A stretch of 64,000 nt of DNA from CBDBBY01 sp965205055. Its GTDB lineage: Bacteria; Pseudomonadota; Alphaproteobacteria; Rhodobacterales; Rhodobacteraceae. Both the position numbers and the translations under genes were made by a program. The stretch lies in assembly GCA_965205055.1 (NCBI GenBank), contig OZ242030.1:4340001-4404000 (forward strand), in the 5' to 3' direction. Positions 35,376-43,866 of this stretch are shown here, piece by piece. Under the pieces are notes generated by a model. It had not been told where the DNA came from, did no database searches, and saw nothing but the letters and a program-made list of their open reading frames with translations. Every line of letters starts with the position of its first letter. Position 1 is the stretch's first letter.

Positions 35376-35696
35376 TCAGCCATCTGTTCCGCTTTGCGGA
35401 CCATTTTCCTTGTTAACTTCTTTCGCCGTCCTGAGCATGAGATTGACGCCTCCGGCAAAGCCCAGCAAAGTCAGAGTCGCCAACATCAGCGGAGTCGTGC
35501 CGAACAATGCGTCCAGCCCGAAGCCCATGGCGGCGCCGATACCGACCCCCGCGACCAAGTCCACCACCATGCGCCAAGCGACGTGCGCCTGGCTTGCTGC
35601 TTTGAACTGGCTGGAGGTCGGACTCTGCTCTTCTTTGGCGGCATCAATTCTCTTCCGAATGGATTCCGTCGAGTCCCGTCCTGTCGGTTCCAGCAT
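35376..35696 (-). CDS. atpI: ATP synthase assembly protein AtpI (F0F1 gene 1 product)
   Basis: About 106 residues from the ATG at 35696, with two membrane helices (VDLVAGVGIGAAMGFGLDALF and PLMLATLTLLGFAGGVNLML) and a polar tail ending VNKENG. AtpI assists c-ring assembly. It is the first gene of the F0 operon. The frame extends 19 codons further up, but the composition changes there. Confidence 0.8.
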   Translation of the reverse strand: MLEPTGRDSTESIRKRIDAAKEEQSPTSSQFKAASQAHVAWRMVVDLVAGVGIGAAMGFGLDALFGTTPLMLATLTLLGFAGGVNLMLRTAKEVNKENGPQSGTDG

Positions 35697-35783
35697 GGCA
35701 AGCGCCCATTTGCGCGGACGGCACCAATTATTTTTCCCCGTCGGCGGTGTCAAGCATCTAATCGAAACTTGTTTTTCCTATAA

Positions 35784-35803
35784 ATGTTTGATTTTAAAAA
35801 CAT
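35784..35803. promoter_or_regulatory. Inverted repeat between atpI and an ArsR-type gene
   Basis: ATGTTT-N8-AAACAT in an AT-rich spacer between the divergent atpI and arsR-like genes. Imperfect palindromes of this kind are typical ArsR-family operators. It could be the binding site of the neighbouring regulator, but this is inferred from position and symmetry only. Confidence 0.3.
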
Positions 35804-35915
35804 CTCTGTCAGAATCAAAAAAATTCCGTTGGATTTCGAGTTGCGCTTCCGGCTCTTTTCTGCGCATGAAAATATTCAACCAAATCGTTGAATTTATGCG
35901 AGCAGCCGCGATCTG

Positions 35916-36242
35916 ATGAACATGGTCCAAAATCTTGATGCCATTTTCGGCGCCTTGTCCGACAATACCCGGCGCAGAATTCTGACCTTCCTTCTTGAAG
36001 AAGACCTGACGATTTCGGAAATTGCCGCCCGCTTCGATCACAGCCTTGCCGCGACCAGCAAGCACATCGCAGTGCTGTCCGAAGCCGGACTGGTGCGGAA
36101 GCGAAGAAAAGGTCGCATGACGACCTGCGAGCTTGAGCCTGACTCTTTGGCGGATGCAATGGTCTGGATGGAGTCCTTCGGATATTACGAGGCGTCAAGC
36201 TTGGAGAATCTGGAGGACCTATTGGCTTCCAGCGGGGAATAG
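35916..36242 (+). CDS. ArsR-family transcriptional regulator
   Basis: A 108-residue winged-helix protein: LDAIFGALSDNTRRRILTFL at the start, then the recognition helix SLAATSKHIAVLSEAGLV and wing RKRRKGRMTTCEL. No cysteine-rich metal site of the ArsR/SmtB kind is visible, as only one Cys is present. It more resembles the non-metal regulators of the family. It is divergent from the ATP synthase operon. Confidence 0.85.
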   Translation: MNMVQNLDAIFGALSDNTRRRILTFLLEEDLTISEIAARFDHSLAATSKHIAVLSEAGLVRKRRKGRMTTCELEPDSLADAMVWMESFGYYEASSLENLEDLLASSGE

Positions 36243-36360
36243 GGCTGTAGCGACGCACTGAGCGTTGAGACCTCGTCCGTCCGCAATCAGAACCGCGCGG
36301 TCGCGGACAACGCCGTCCTCGCGGACCTTCCCGTCGCGGGCGGCCAAAGGCAGATCATGT

Positions 36361-36520
36361 GGGTATTTTTGGGTTGGGAAGGGCAAGGCGCCGCTGGTCG
36401 AAGCGGGCGCAAACGCTTTGCTTGCCGTCGAACGCTGCATCGAAAGCAATTGCTGGGCCGACCTCCTCGATTGGAAAGTTTGTCGCGCCGCCGCCCGACC
36501 AAAAAAGATTGGGCGTACCC
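36361..36520 (-). repeat. Dispersed repeat copy C (short form)
   Basis: 160 bp. Read on the minus strand it starts GGGTACGCCC, a T-run and GGTCGGGCGGCGGC. It contains CCAATCGAGGAGGTCGGCC and TTCGACCAGCGGCGCC, and ends with an A-run and TACCC. It aligns with the copies at 51449 and 52455 end to end. It lies just upstream of the AT-rich island. Confidence 0.7.
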
Positions 36521-36826
36521 ACTTCTGAACACTTGCTTTGCGACAGTCGTTCGTGCAAAGTTCACGTATGAAGAATCGGTATGGACATCGACAAACCCAC
36601 TTACGCCGTCGCCAGTTGAATGTCGTAGTTGCAAGGACGGAATCTACACGGATCAAGCGCACCAGTCCTTGCATCGGTATCTCCAACCGCAATCATCAGA
36701 ATTCGCTAAATCAAACGTTCTTGTCTCACCAGCATTGATTCTAGCGTCAAATTACTCGCCGACAATGACCGCGCCGCGGGTTGGCATACAACAGCCGCGC
36801 GAGCCACGATGGAAGGAAAATTTCAG
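36521..36826. other. Boundary region left of the AT-rich island
   Basis: About 300 bp with no supported gene. Base composition shifts here from the GC-rich host level to the AT-rich level of the following pair. The promoter of the pair should lie here, but no clear hexamers were found. Confidence 0.4.
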
Positions 36827-38131
36827 GTGAAAAAAATTATTCATGAGATAAGAGACCCGATTCATAATTTCATAACACTAAATAACGACGAAAGAACAAT
36901 CTTAAACTCAAGGCCAGTACAGCGTTTACGAAATATTCACCAGCTCGCGTTGACTTATCAAGTTTATCCGGGCGCGTCACATAAGAGATTTGAACACTCT
37001 TTAGGGGTAATGGAACTTGCAACCAGGACATTTAGTGTCGTTACCAACCCTCAAAATGTTACTGATGAAGTTCGGGAGCACTTTCCGGAGCTCAAAGATC
37101 AAAAAACACTCGATTATTGGCGGCAAGTTTTAAGATACGCTGCGTTATGCCATGATATCGGCCATTTGCCTTTTTCTCATGCCGCAGAGGATAGATTACT
37201 AAAAAGTAACACTAAACATGAACACTTTACAATGGACTTAATTAAAAACGGAGAAATAGGAGAAATGCTTTCAAATTTTATTCCTCCAGTAAATCCAACC
37301 CATGTAGTGCAATTGGCCGTTGGGATGAAATTCGCACACGATATCGAATTTACCAATTGGGAGCGAATGTTATCGAATTTAATTATTGACAACAACTTTG
37401 GCGCAGATAGAATGGATTATCTCTTGCGAGATTCGCATCATATTGGCGTTGCATATGGAAAATTTGACCACTATCGCCTAATTGATTGTCTTAGGTTTCT
37501 TGTAACCGACGAAGCGGACAATGCAGATTCAAATATCGCGCCAGAGCTAGGCATTGAACAGGGCGGTATACACGCTGTAGAAGCACTAAATCTAGCAAGA
37601 TATTATATGTACAAACAGGTATACTTGCATGCCGTTCGTCGAATTTATGATATTCATTTGACGGATTTCTTGGTCGAATGGTTGCCAAACAAATGCATTA
37701 GTAATAGTGCCGAACTGCTGGAACTAACAGACAACGAAATTATAGTTGCACTTCATGACAAAATTGAGTCTAATAATAAATTTAAAAAACATGCAAATCG
37801 AATCCTGAATAGAACTCATTTTAAAGTTGTATATTCACCTGCGTGGAACGCAGAAAAAATTCGAGAGGGAGGAACAACGAATATGTTTGAAAGATTAAGC
37901 GAGAAATTTCCGAGGGATATGCTGAAATTGGATCACTTCATTGAAAGGAGTTTAGTCAAAGATTTCCCGGTTTTAGTTGATGGTGATAAAATTGTCTCAT
38001 CAGTCAATTTATCGGAGTTGTTGAATAAGCCGCTCGTGGCGGCAGTTTCTCGTATCTATGCGGATAGGGCCATATCTGATGAGGTCAGGTCATGGGTGAA
38101 TGATGAAGCGGACAAAAACGCAACAAACTAA
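36827..38131 (+). CDS. HD-domain phosphohydrolase (YwfO/dGTPase-like)
   Basis: A 434-residue protein of the SAMHD1/dGTPase superfamily. It opens DPIHNFITLN, then RPVQRLRNIHQLALTY and HKRFEHSLGVMELA. The metal motif is H...HD...D: His in HKRFEH, the HD pair in YAALCHDIGHLPFSHAAE, and an Asp in FGADRMDYLLRD near residue 195. Family members hydrolyse dNTPs. The GTG at 36827 has AAGGA nine bases upstream; an ATG at 36809 lacks one. The gene is strikingly AT-rich against its neighbours. It forms a pair with the next gene, 17 bp downstream. Confidence 0.85.
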   Translation: MKKIIHEIRDPIHNFITLNNDERTILNSRPVQRLRNIHQLALTYQVYPGASHKRFEHSLGVMELATRTFSVVTNPQNVTDEVREHFPELKDQKTLDYWRQVLRYAALCHDIGHLPFSHAAEDRLLKSNTKHEHFTMDLIKNGEIGEMLSNFIPPVNPTHVVQLAVGMKFAHDIEFTNWERMLSNLIIDNNFGADRMDYLLRDSHHIGVAYGKFDHYRLIDCLRFLVTDEADNADSNIAPELGIEQGGIHAVEALNLARYYMYKQVYLHAVRRIYDIHLTDFLVEWLPNKCISNSAELLELTDNEIIVALHDKIESNNKFKKHANRILNRTHFKVVYSPAWNAEKIREGGTTNMFERLSEKFPRDMLKLDHFIERSLVKDFPVLVDGDKIVSSVNLSELLNKPLVAAVSRIYADRAISDEVRSWVNDEADKNATN

Positions 38132-38148
38132 GCAAAAGGGAAACGACA

Positions 38149-38703
38149 ATGGAACATCGTGATATAATATCACTGCTGCTGAAGACGATGAACAGCATGT
38201 GGGAGAAATCTAGCTGGTGCGGAGAAACGCACATTCAAAAAAATATGTTTTTTTTGCAAGAACTGATGGAGGTTCCATTTGAATGGAGTTTTATTATTTA
38301 TAAATACGGGCCATACTCTTTTGATCTCTCCTATTTAATTGGAGAAATTCACAGCTACGGGTTAATTGAATTAGTGCCGCAGTGGGGATTTCGCCCAAAA
38401 ATTAGGGTCACAGAATACGGCAAGGAATTTTATGAAGATATTAGTGAGTTGTGTTGCACGTACGGTAAGCAAATCGAGTTTGTAGCAGATGAGTTTGGAT
38501 CAAAGAACGTAAGTGAGCTTGAACGATTGGCGACAGGGTTGCATATCACGTTGGATAAAAAAGTGGAAAACAAAAGTGTTGAAGCTAGAAGCCAGAGGTT
38601 AAATTATCTGAAACCTCATATTAAATTAAATGATGCACATGCTGTGATGAATGAAGTTGACAAAATTGTCGATAGAGCACGGACGATCCGAAGTCAAATG
38701 TAG
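38149..38703 (+). CDS. YwgA-like winged-helix protein paired with the HD hydrolase
   Basis: A 184-residue protein. The N-terminal two thirds resemble the YwgA/DUF4065-type winged helix: KNMFFLQELMEVPFEWSF, then YKYGPYSFDLSYLIGEI and VTEYGKEFYE. A charged helical tail follows. In Bacillus subtilis the HD protein YwfO has a YwgA relative encoded nearby, which suggests a conserved functional pair. I place it in this family by pattern only. It is AT-rich like its partner, with 17 bp between them, and was probably acquired together with it. Confidence 0.65.
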   Translation: MEHRDIISLLLKTMNSMWEKSSWCGETHIQKNMFFLQELMEVPFEWSFIIYKYGPYSFDLSYLIGEIHSYGLIELVPQWGFRPKIRVTEYGKEFYEDISELCCTYGKQIEFVADEFGSKNVSELERLATGLHITLDKKVENKSVEARSQRLNYLKPHIKLNDAHAVMNEVDKIVDRARTIRSQM

Positions 38704-38803
38704 GCACAAATGGGCAAATTCATAGATCAGAGTTTTCTGTGTTTTGCGTTGGTGAAACTTGCATTATCAATACGGGGCGTAGTGGGATAGCGGTTTAATG
38801 TCG

Positions 38804-39523
38804 TTAGTCGTTCGAGTCGTTGCGATCTTCGCTGCTTGCGCGCGACAAAGCGGATGCCATGATGCCGGCCGGCACTGCGACGACGGCCAGGCTGCATACC
38901 ATTACCACGCCGGTAAAAAATCGTCCGCCGGTTGTGACGGGAACGACGTCGCCGTAGCCTACGCCGGACAAGGTTGCGATTGACCACCACATGCTGTGGA
39001 ACACGGATTTGAATGCTTCAGGTTGGGCCTCGTGTTCGAAAAAATATATTCCCGCTGAAGACAAGAACAGAAGCATTGCTGTGATGACAAACACCAGCAC
39101 CAATTCTTCTTTGGCTTTCACGAGAGCCAGATGAAATCTGCGGGTCGCGCTGCTGTATTTGGAAAGCCTTAATATCTGTATGAAGGCGAACAAGCGGAAA
39201 ACGCGCGCAGCTTCCAGCCCGGTTCCCAAAGAAAGGTAGAAGGGCAGCAAAGCGATCAAGTCCAGAATGCCGAAAAAGCTGAAAATGTATTTTCGCTTGT
39301 TTGGCGCCGTCACGACTCTCAGAATGTACTCGATAGTGAAAAGCGCGAAGACGATGTAATCGGAGATTTCAAGGTAGAATTTCGCGGATTCAGGAAGGTT
39401 GGGGAGCGTGCCGACGCATAACGTGAGGATCAAGTACATGATCAAAAAAATGACGACAGCATCGAATGTCCGTCCCAATGCAGTGTCATTGCGCTGAACG
39501 ATGTCAGTTAGTGTCATGGCCAT
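38804..39523 (-). CDS. Voltage-gated-type potassium/ion channel
   Basis: A 239-residue six-helix channel subunit. S1-S4 are followed by a pore loop, FHSMWWSIATLSGVGYGD. S4 (ARVFRLFAFIQILRL) has few regularly spaced Arg, so voltage sensing may be weak. The filter reads S-G-V-G-Y-G-D instead of the usual T-T-V-G-Y-G-D, so the Thr that lines the inner K+ site is Gly. The short C terminus has no ligand-binding domain. Confidence 0.85.
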   Translation of the reverse strand: MAMTLTDIVQRNDTALGRTFDAVVIFLIMYLILTLCVGTLPNLPESAKFYLEISDYIVFALFTIEYILRVVTAPNKRKYIFSFFGILDLIALLPFYLSLGTGLEAARVFRLFAFIQILRLSKYSSATRRFHLALVKAKEELVLVFVITAMLLFLSSAGIYFFEHEAQPEAFKSVFHSMWWSIATLSGVGYGDVVPVTTGGRFFTGVVMVCSLAVVAVPAGIMASALSRASSEDRNDSND

Positions 39524-39755
39524 GCTCCATCAGTCCCTGATGCTTTCTTGATTCCAGCCTTCACTCGATATGATTTCGCATAATTTGCCCAGGTGCGCCG
39601 CGCCAAGCTGAAACTGCAGGATGGAAGCAACAGACGCAGGGCAAGATGTTTCAGCCCGCTCCGGCAGACATGCTGGCAAGCAAAAAATTGTTCCAAAACT
39701 GTCCAATGCGGCATTAGGAATGCGTCGTTCGTCGTTCGGCTGTCATCAGCACTCG

Positions 39756-40733
39756 TTATGCTCCTTCGGCACTCGCTTCGCTTCGCAATAGAATGAGCAA
39801 TGCCAAGATTGTCGCCGCGACGCCAGCGAGCACGATTGCACTCGGAAGGCCATTTCCGAACGAGCTTTCCCACACAATGACCCAACTCGGAGTCAGGTAG
39901 GTGTATGCCATCACTTTCGCTGAAGGCAACCGCAGCGACCCGTAGTTCAGCAGCCCGAAGGAAACGACGGTTGCAAACACGGTCAGGTAGGCAAGAGCCG
40001 CCCAGACGGACGTCGGCAACGAAGCCCAATCCGTCTCTGCAATTTCTTGCCATCCGAACACCGCGAGCAGTATTGTGCCGAACGCAGTCATGCTGAAAGC
40101 GAACACGGCGGCGGGCTCGCCTCGATGGAATTTGCGAACGAACGGCGTGTAAAACGCATACGCAGCGCAGCCAAACAAGAAGATGGTCTCGCCGCGACCG
40201 AGTCGAAATTCAAGCATAGAGGACAGGTCTGCCCTGAAAATCACCCAAACCGCCCCAATTCCGCCGATCAGAAGCGCAATCTTCATTCTGTTCGTCGCAA
40301 CTTGGCGCAATAGCAACCATCCGAATATTGCGGACATCGCAGGGGTCAGCGTAAGGATGGCGCTCATTGAAACGGGAGGCGCAGTCTTCAGCCCTTCGAA
40401 CATCGTGATGAAAAAAGTTGCTATCAACGCTCCGGCAGCGATGTGACGCCATGACGAGACGGACAATCGAAGACTGTAACCAGTTCCGAAAAGTGTCACC
40501 ACGAACAGCAACGAAGCGGCGGCAGCGAATCGAGCCGCCGTCAGCGCTATGGGATCGATGTCGTTCGCAATGCGTCCGCCCAAGCTGAAGGAGCCGGCAA
40601 TCAGTAACGAGAAGCACAGCATCGCCAAATGGCCGCGCGCAGGCTGGCTCAGTTTCCTTTGACCGTTGGATCGGCGATGATCAAATTTCCGGCTTCGCTC
40701 TTCCTGAACGTCCATCTTCCGTATCTCAACCAT
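39756..40733 (-). CDS. EamA/DMT-family transporter
   Basis: A 325-residue membrane protein with two EamA repeats and ten predicted helices. Examples are LAMLCFSLLIAGSFSLGG at the start of the first repeat and AVFAFSMTAFGTILLAVFG in the second. It exports or exchanges small metabolites across the inner membrane, but the substrate is unknown. The ATG at 40733 was chosen over a longer frame; the first 30 residues are polar and Arg-rich. Confidence 0.88.
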   Translation of the reverse strand: MVEIRKMDVQEERSRKFDHRRSNGQRKLSQPARGHLAMLCFSLLIAGSFSLGGRIANDIDPIALTAARFAAAASLLFVVTLFGTGYSLRLSVSSWRHIAAGALIATFFITMFEGLKTAPPVSMSAILTLTPAMSAIFGWLLLRQVATNRMKIALLIGGIGAVWVIFRADLSSMLEFRLGRGETIFLFGCAAYAFYTPFVRKFHRGEPAAVFAFSMTAFGTILLAVFGWQEIAETDWASLPTSVWAALAYLTVFATVVSFGLLNYGSLRLPSAKVMAYTYLTPSWVIVWESSFGNGLPSAIVLAGVAATILALLILLRSEASAEGA

Positions 40734-41288
40734 GATATCACTTTCCCGTCGCAGACGGCGGAAAACAAGGACGAAGCGCCCGCCACTGGCATCCGGTGCC
40801 AAGCCTGTACTTGACCGCGTTGACCGTCTCCCGAAAGCCCGTCCTGCGGGGCGCGCTCTCTTTGCCGGAGGGGTAAGACACGGTTCGATAAATGACCATT
40901 CCTAATCCGTCAAATCGGTCCGAACCGAGCCCGAGGGCATGCGAGTTGAGTCTTGGCGGCCTCGTTTCTGGACATGTCCATTATCCTTGTCAGGTTTTCA
41001 GATGACCAAAGATTCCGCATCTCGACGGGGCCGCTCAATTTTGGTCAAGCTCCTAACTTGCGGGTTGCCTGTGTTTTTTCCAGCCATGAGTGGAAATCAA
41101 GTCTGGAAACTCGTGCCTGAGGCCCGAGGACTTGCGTGCGGAAATGCTGAACGCGTAAATACAATTGAACAAGCGCGCTCGGCTGGGTTAGGGAATGGCG
41201 CGCAGTCGGTGCGTTTTGAGGGGAAGCCAGCGGCGCGAACCCGTTTGGAAAATCGGGTACTCAGTCAGATCACATCGAGGCCCGCGAT
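40734..41288. other. Intergenic stretch, possible element debris
   Basis: 555 bp with no intact gene. The frame used by the next feature is open back to about 41218. The rest contains short open pieces on the plus strand without a recognisable product. It leads into the conjugation-gene relic. Confidence 0.35.
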
Positions 41289-41519
41289 TTGGGCTCCTAC
41301 GAGCATTGGATGACGAATTTGGCCCGGATCGACAAGAATGGGAGGACGTGGTTGATTGAAGACGTCTTGCGTGAACCGGATCGCGGCAGGTTCTCAACAA
41401 TCTTCAAGAAGACCTTCAAGCAATCTGCAAATGCGCTTGTTTCAGCGGGGATGGTCGACCAGAAAGAGGCGATTCATTTTTTGGAGCAATCTCCGCAAGA
41501 GAAGTGGCGCGCGCATTGA
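41289..41519 (+). CDS. Hypothetical protein upstream of the IcmT-like gene
   Basis: About 76 residues from a TTG, or 69 from the ATG at 41310. It is not recognised. The C-terminal half looks like a folded protein (RTWLIEDVLREPDRGRFS, KKTFKQSANALVSAGMV). It overlaps the next gene by a few bases, so the two were probably translated together. It may be the 3' end of a truncated gene, because no ribosome-binding site is evident and the frame is open upstream to 41218. Confidence 0.4.
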   Translation: MGSYEHWMTNLARIDKNGRTWLIEDVLREPDRGRFSTIFKKTFKQSANALVSAGMVDQKEAIHFLEQSPQEKWRAH

Positions 41520-41968
41520 AGATTGGCGAAACGAACTGCTGGCGCGAAGCCCAGCGTCCCGCAAAATTCATGTTTCTTGACGCAAGGATCGTGCTGTTCG
41601 CGGCATTGGCGTTGCTGCATTTTCGGATCTGGACGCTTGCGTTGCTGGGTGCCGCCGCGGCCATTCTGTTCATATTGGAACGAAAGAAGATCAATCCTTC
41701 CAGCTTGCCGCGCATGGTCGGCAACTGCCTCGGAGGACCCGAAATTCGAGCAAGATTGCCCGCTGAAGAAAGGCGAAGCGTGGATTACGCCTTTGAAATG
41801 AATGATCAGAACCTGCGGAAATCTTGGCAAAGCACGCCCCTGCATGGAGGCGCGTTTCGCAGGACGACATTGCGCGATGTGGACGGAACGCATCATTTGC
41901 ATGAAGCTCCCATGCGCATGCAAGTCACTGGTCAACAAGTCAATTGTCGTCTGAATGCTTGGAAATGA
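41504..41968 (+). CDS. IcmT/TraK-like protein of a type IVB secretion/conjugation system (isolated relic)
   Basis: The first 85 residues match the IcmT/TraK pattern: WREAQRPAKFMFLDAR, a hydrophobic hairpin ending LLHFRIWTLALLG, a second membrane part AAAAILFILERKK, and NPSSLPRMVGNCLGGPE. IcmT is a small inner-membrane component of Dot/Icm and IncI conjugation machines. The remaining 70 residues do not resemble the family and may be read-through into decayed DNA. No other secretion genes are present, so this is probably a leftover. The start is GTG at 41504 or TTG at 41516. Confidence 0.55.
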   Translation: MARALKIGETNCWREAQRPAKFMFLDARIVLFAALALLHFRIWTLALLGAAAAILFILERKKINPSSLPRMVGNCLGGPEIRARLPAEERRSVDYAFEMNDQNLRKSWQSTPLHGGAFRRTTLRDVDGTHHLHEAPMRMQVTGQQVNCRLNAWK

Positions 41969-42054
41969 AAAATAGTGGACTGCCCCGAGGTTGCAGCAAG
42001 TGTTTTGTTCAACATTTACCCTGTGCGGCTTAATCCGATGTGAACTACCCCGGC

Positions 42055-42337
42055 TTTCCGTCCCCGGCGGTTCGATCCGGTTCATCGTGGGTGTTCCGAG
42101 ATGCGCGAGCAGTCCCCGGAAGCCGTGGACGGCCTTGCCTGAGCTCGTGCGCTTGGCGGCCGCCTTCCGCTTGGCCTGCTGCGAGCGCTCGGCCTTGGCG
42201 ACGGGCGAGTCCCGGACCGGGCCGTCCTTGTCGTCGAACAGGATCGGGGTGAGCGCTTCGCGCATGCGCATTTCGACATGGCGTGCGAGCATGCAGATCA
42301 GGAAGTGGGCGCGGTCCTCGGCGCAATTGCACTTCAA
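42055..42337 (-). pseudogene. C-terminal fragment of an IS1634/IS4-type transposase
   Basis: The minus strand encodes AEDRAHFLICMLARHVEMRM, then LTPILFDDKDG, SPVAKAERSQQAKRKAAAKR and VHGFRGLLAHLGTPTMNRI. This is the end of IS1634-like transposases, in which a short membrane-like helix precedes a VHxFRxLL block. The upstream part is missing or frameshifted, so it cannot make a working enzyme. Confidence 0.5.
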
Positions 42338-42792
42338 AGCTTCTCGGCGTTGCCGAGGAGCTTGATTCGGTATTCCGGCACTTGCACCGCACGCAGGAGT
42401 CGCCTTTGGATGAACAAATTGTCGTCCACGAGGCGCACCATGCTCAGGATCGGGCGGTGGAACAAACGGGCGTGATTATCGGAGAACTGGACAGGCGCAG
42501 CTTAACAGTGCTGGCGGGCTGCGCAGGTCACCCGAATGCCACGTTGATCTTCAGCGAACTTCGCTGGTTTGCCGACCGGGAGGAACGCGCTCTTGGCCGG
42601 GGATCGCATCAATGGCGACTATGGTCTGGCGCCCTTCGGACGCGACGCAGTAAAAAAGGTTCGCTCAATCAATCGCAATGGATCCTGCCCGGCCGTCGAA
42701 GAGGCCTGCGAGGACCACATTTCGGAGATGCGCAAGTCCGCGAAGAAATCCCGCAAGGCGTTTCATCGAGGTGGCGAGGTTGATGGCGAATG
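42338..42792. other. Decayed stretch between the transposase fragment and the phosphotransferase gene
   Basis: About 450 bp without an intact gene. It probably contains more of the broken insertion sequence, but no further transposase motif could be read with confidence on either strand. Confidence 0.4.
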
Positions 42793-43788
42793 TCAGCCAA
42801 ATTGCTGCAAATAGGATTCCGCAAGATCGGCAGTGCCTTGCGCGAAGGCAGGAGCGAGCGCTGCCGCTTCAGTCGCGTCGCCCGCATGGCTGCCCACCCA
42901 CGCTAGCAGCGCAAGCCTTCGGAATAGGATGAAGGTATCCAGTTCCGTTGCCTCCGCTTCCGAAAGCGGCTGCACTCTGCGGTAGCCGGTTATCCACGCT
43001 TGCTTCAAGGCCGGAATCTGAGGGCTGTCTTCAATGAATGACACGCTCGCTGCAAAATCGTAAAGATGCCATCCGAAGCCGCAATCGTCGAAATCGATTA
43101 GGGCGGTTTGATCTCGGCTGGCGAGCAAGTTCGCCAATCGCATGTCCGCATGGATCAGCCCGTAGCGCGAGGCGGCCTTGCCGAAGGCGCCGAGACGCCG
43201 TTCAATCTGGTCCTGAGCCCTTGCAATAAGCTTCGCCGCGCCTGCGGATACGTTCTGCGCGTCCTGCCATCGCCCCCATTTCGGATCGCGACCGAATACG
43301 GCGTCGCAATCCCACGTCGGCCTCGTGAAGCGCGGAGGTCGCTCCCACGCCGAAGCATGCTGATGAAGGCGTCCTGACGTTTCGCCGAGCCATTCGAAGA
43401 CTTCGTCCAAGGGTTGCTCCTCGTCCGGATTGCGCCCGCCGACGAATTCGAACATTGCGAGGTATCTGGGTTCGGGGGCAGGGCCGTCTCGCGAAACTTG
43501 GACCAAGCACCCGTCTCTTCCGGGAATCGCTTTGGGCGTGAAGACCGTCCCGGAAGCCCGCAGCGCTTCCGTCCAGGCCAGCTCGCTGCGGATTGCATCC
43601 AATGAATGATAGTTCTTGCGGTGAAGCCGAAGAATTCGGCGGTCCATTTTTTCAGCTTCGACGATGAACGTTGAGTTTTCCGCGCGGTTGACGAGAGTCG
43701 AGCGGGCGTCTTGGGGCAGATCCCAAAATTTCAAAGCCGCGTTCGCCGTGGCTTCAAGGACGCGGACTGTCGCTTCGGTCGTGGTCAT
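42793..43788 (-). CDS. Phosphotransferase of the APH/choline-kinase fold
   Basis: A 331-residue kinase-like protein. The catalytic loop is YGLIHADMRLANLL (Asp as base) and the metal motif is ALIDFDDCGFGWHLYDFA. The N-terminal lobe has an ATP-binding Lys/Arg region around RRILRLHRKNYHS. The pattern is close to the homoserine kinase II/Ser-Thr kinase-like RdoA group. The substrate is unknown and the genes around it do not define one. Confidence 0.8.
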   Translation of the reverse strand: MTTTEATVRVLEATANAALKFWDLPQDARSTLVNRAENSTFIVEAEKMDRRILRLHRKNYHSLDAIRSELAWTEALRASGTVFTPKAIPGRDGCLVQVSRDGPAPEPRYLAMFEFVGGRNPDEEQPLDEVFEWLGETSGRLHQHASAWERPPRFTRPTWDCDAVFGRDPKWGRWQDAQNVSAGAAKLIARAQDQIERRLGAFGKAASRYGLIHADMRLANLLASRDQTALIDFDDCGFGWHLYDFAASVSFIEDSPQIPALKQAWITGYRRVQPLSEAEATELDTFILFRRLALLAWVGSHAGDATEAAALAPAFAQGTADLAESYLQQFG

Positions 43789-43866
43789 GCTCTATCGCGC
43801 TTTGGTGGGAATTTGCCGTGTCCGGTCTCGCAACGCGGTCAGCCGTGCGGAACTGCCCTGCGGACG

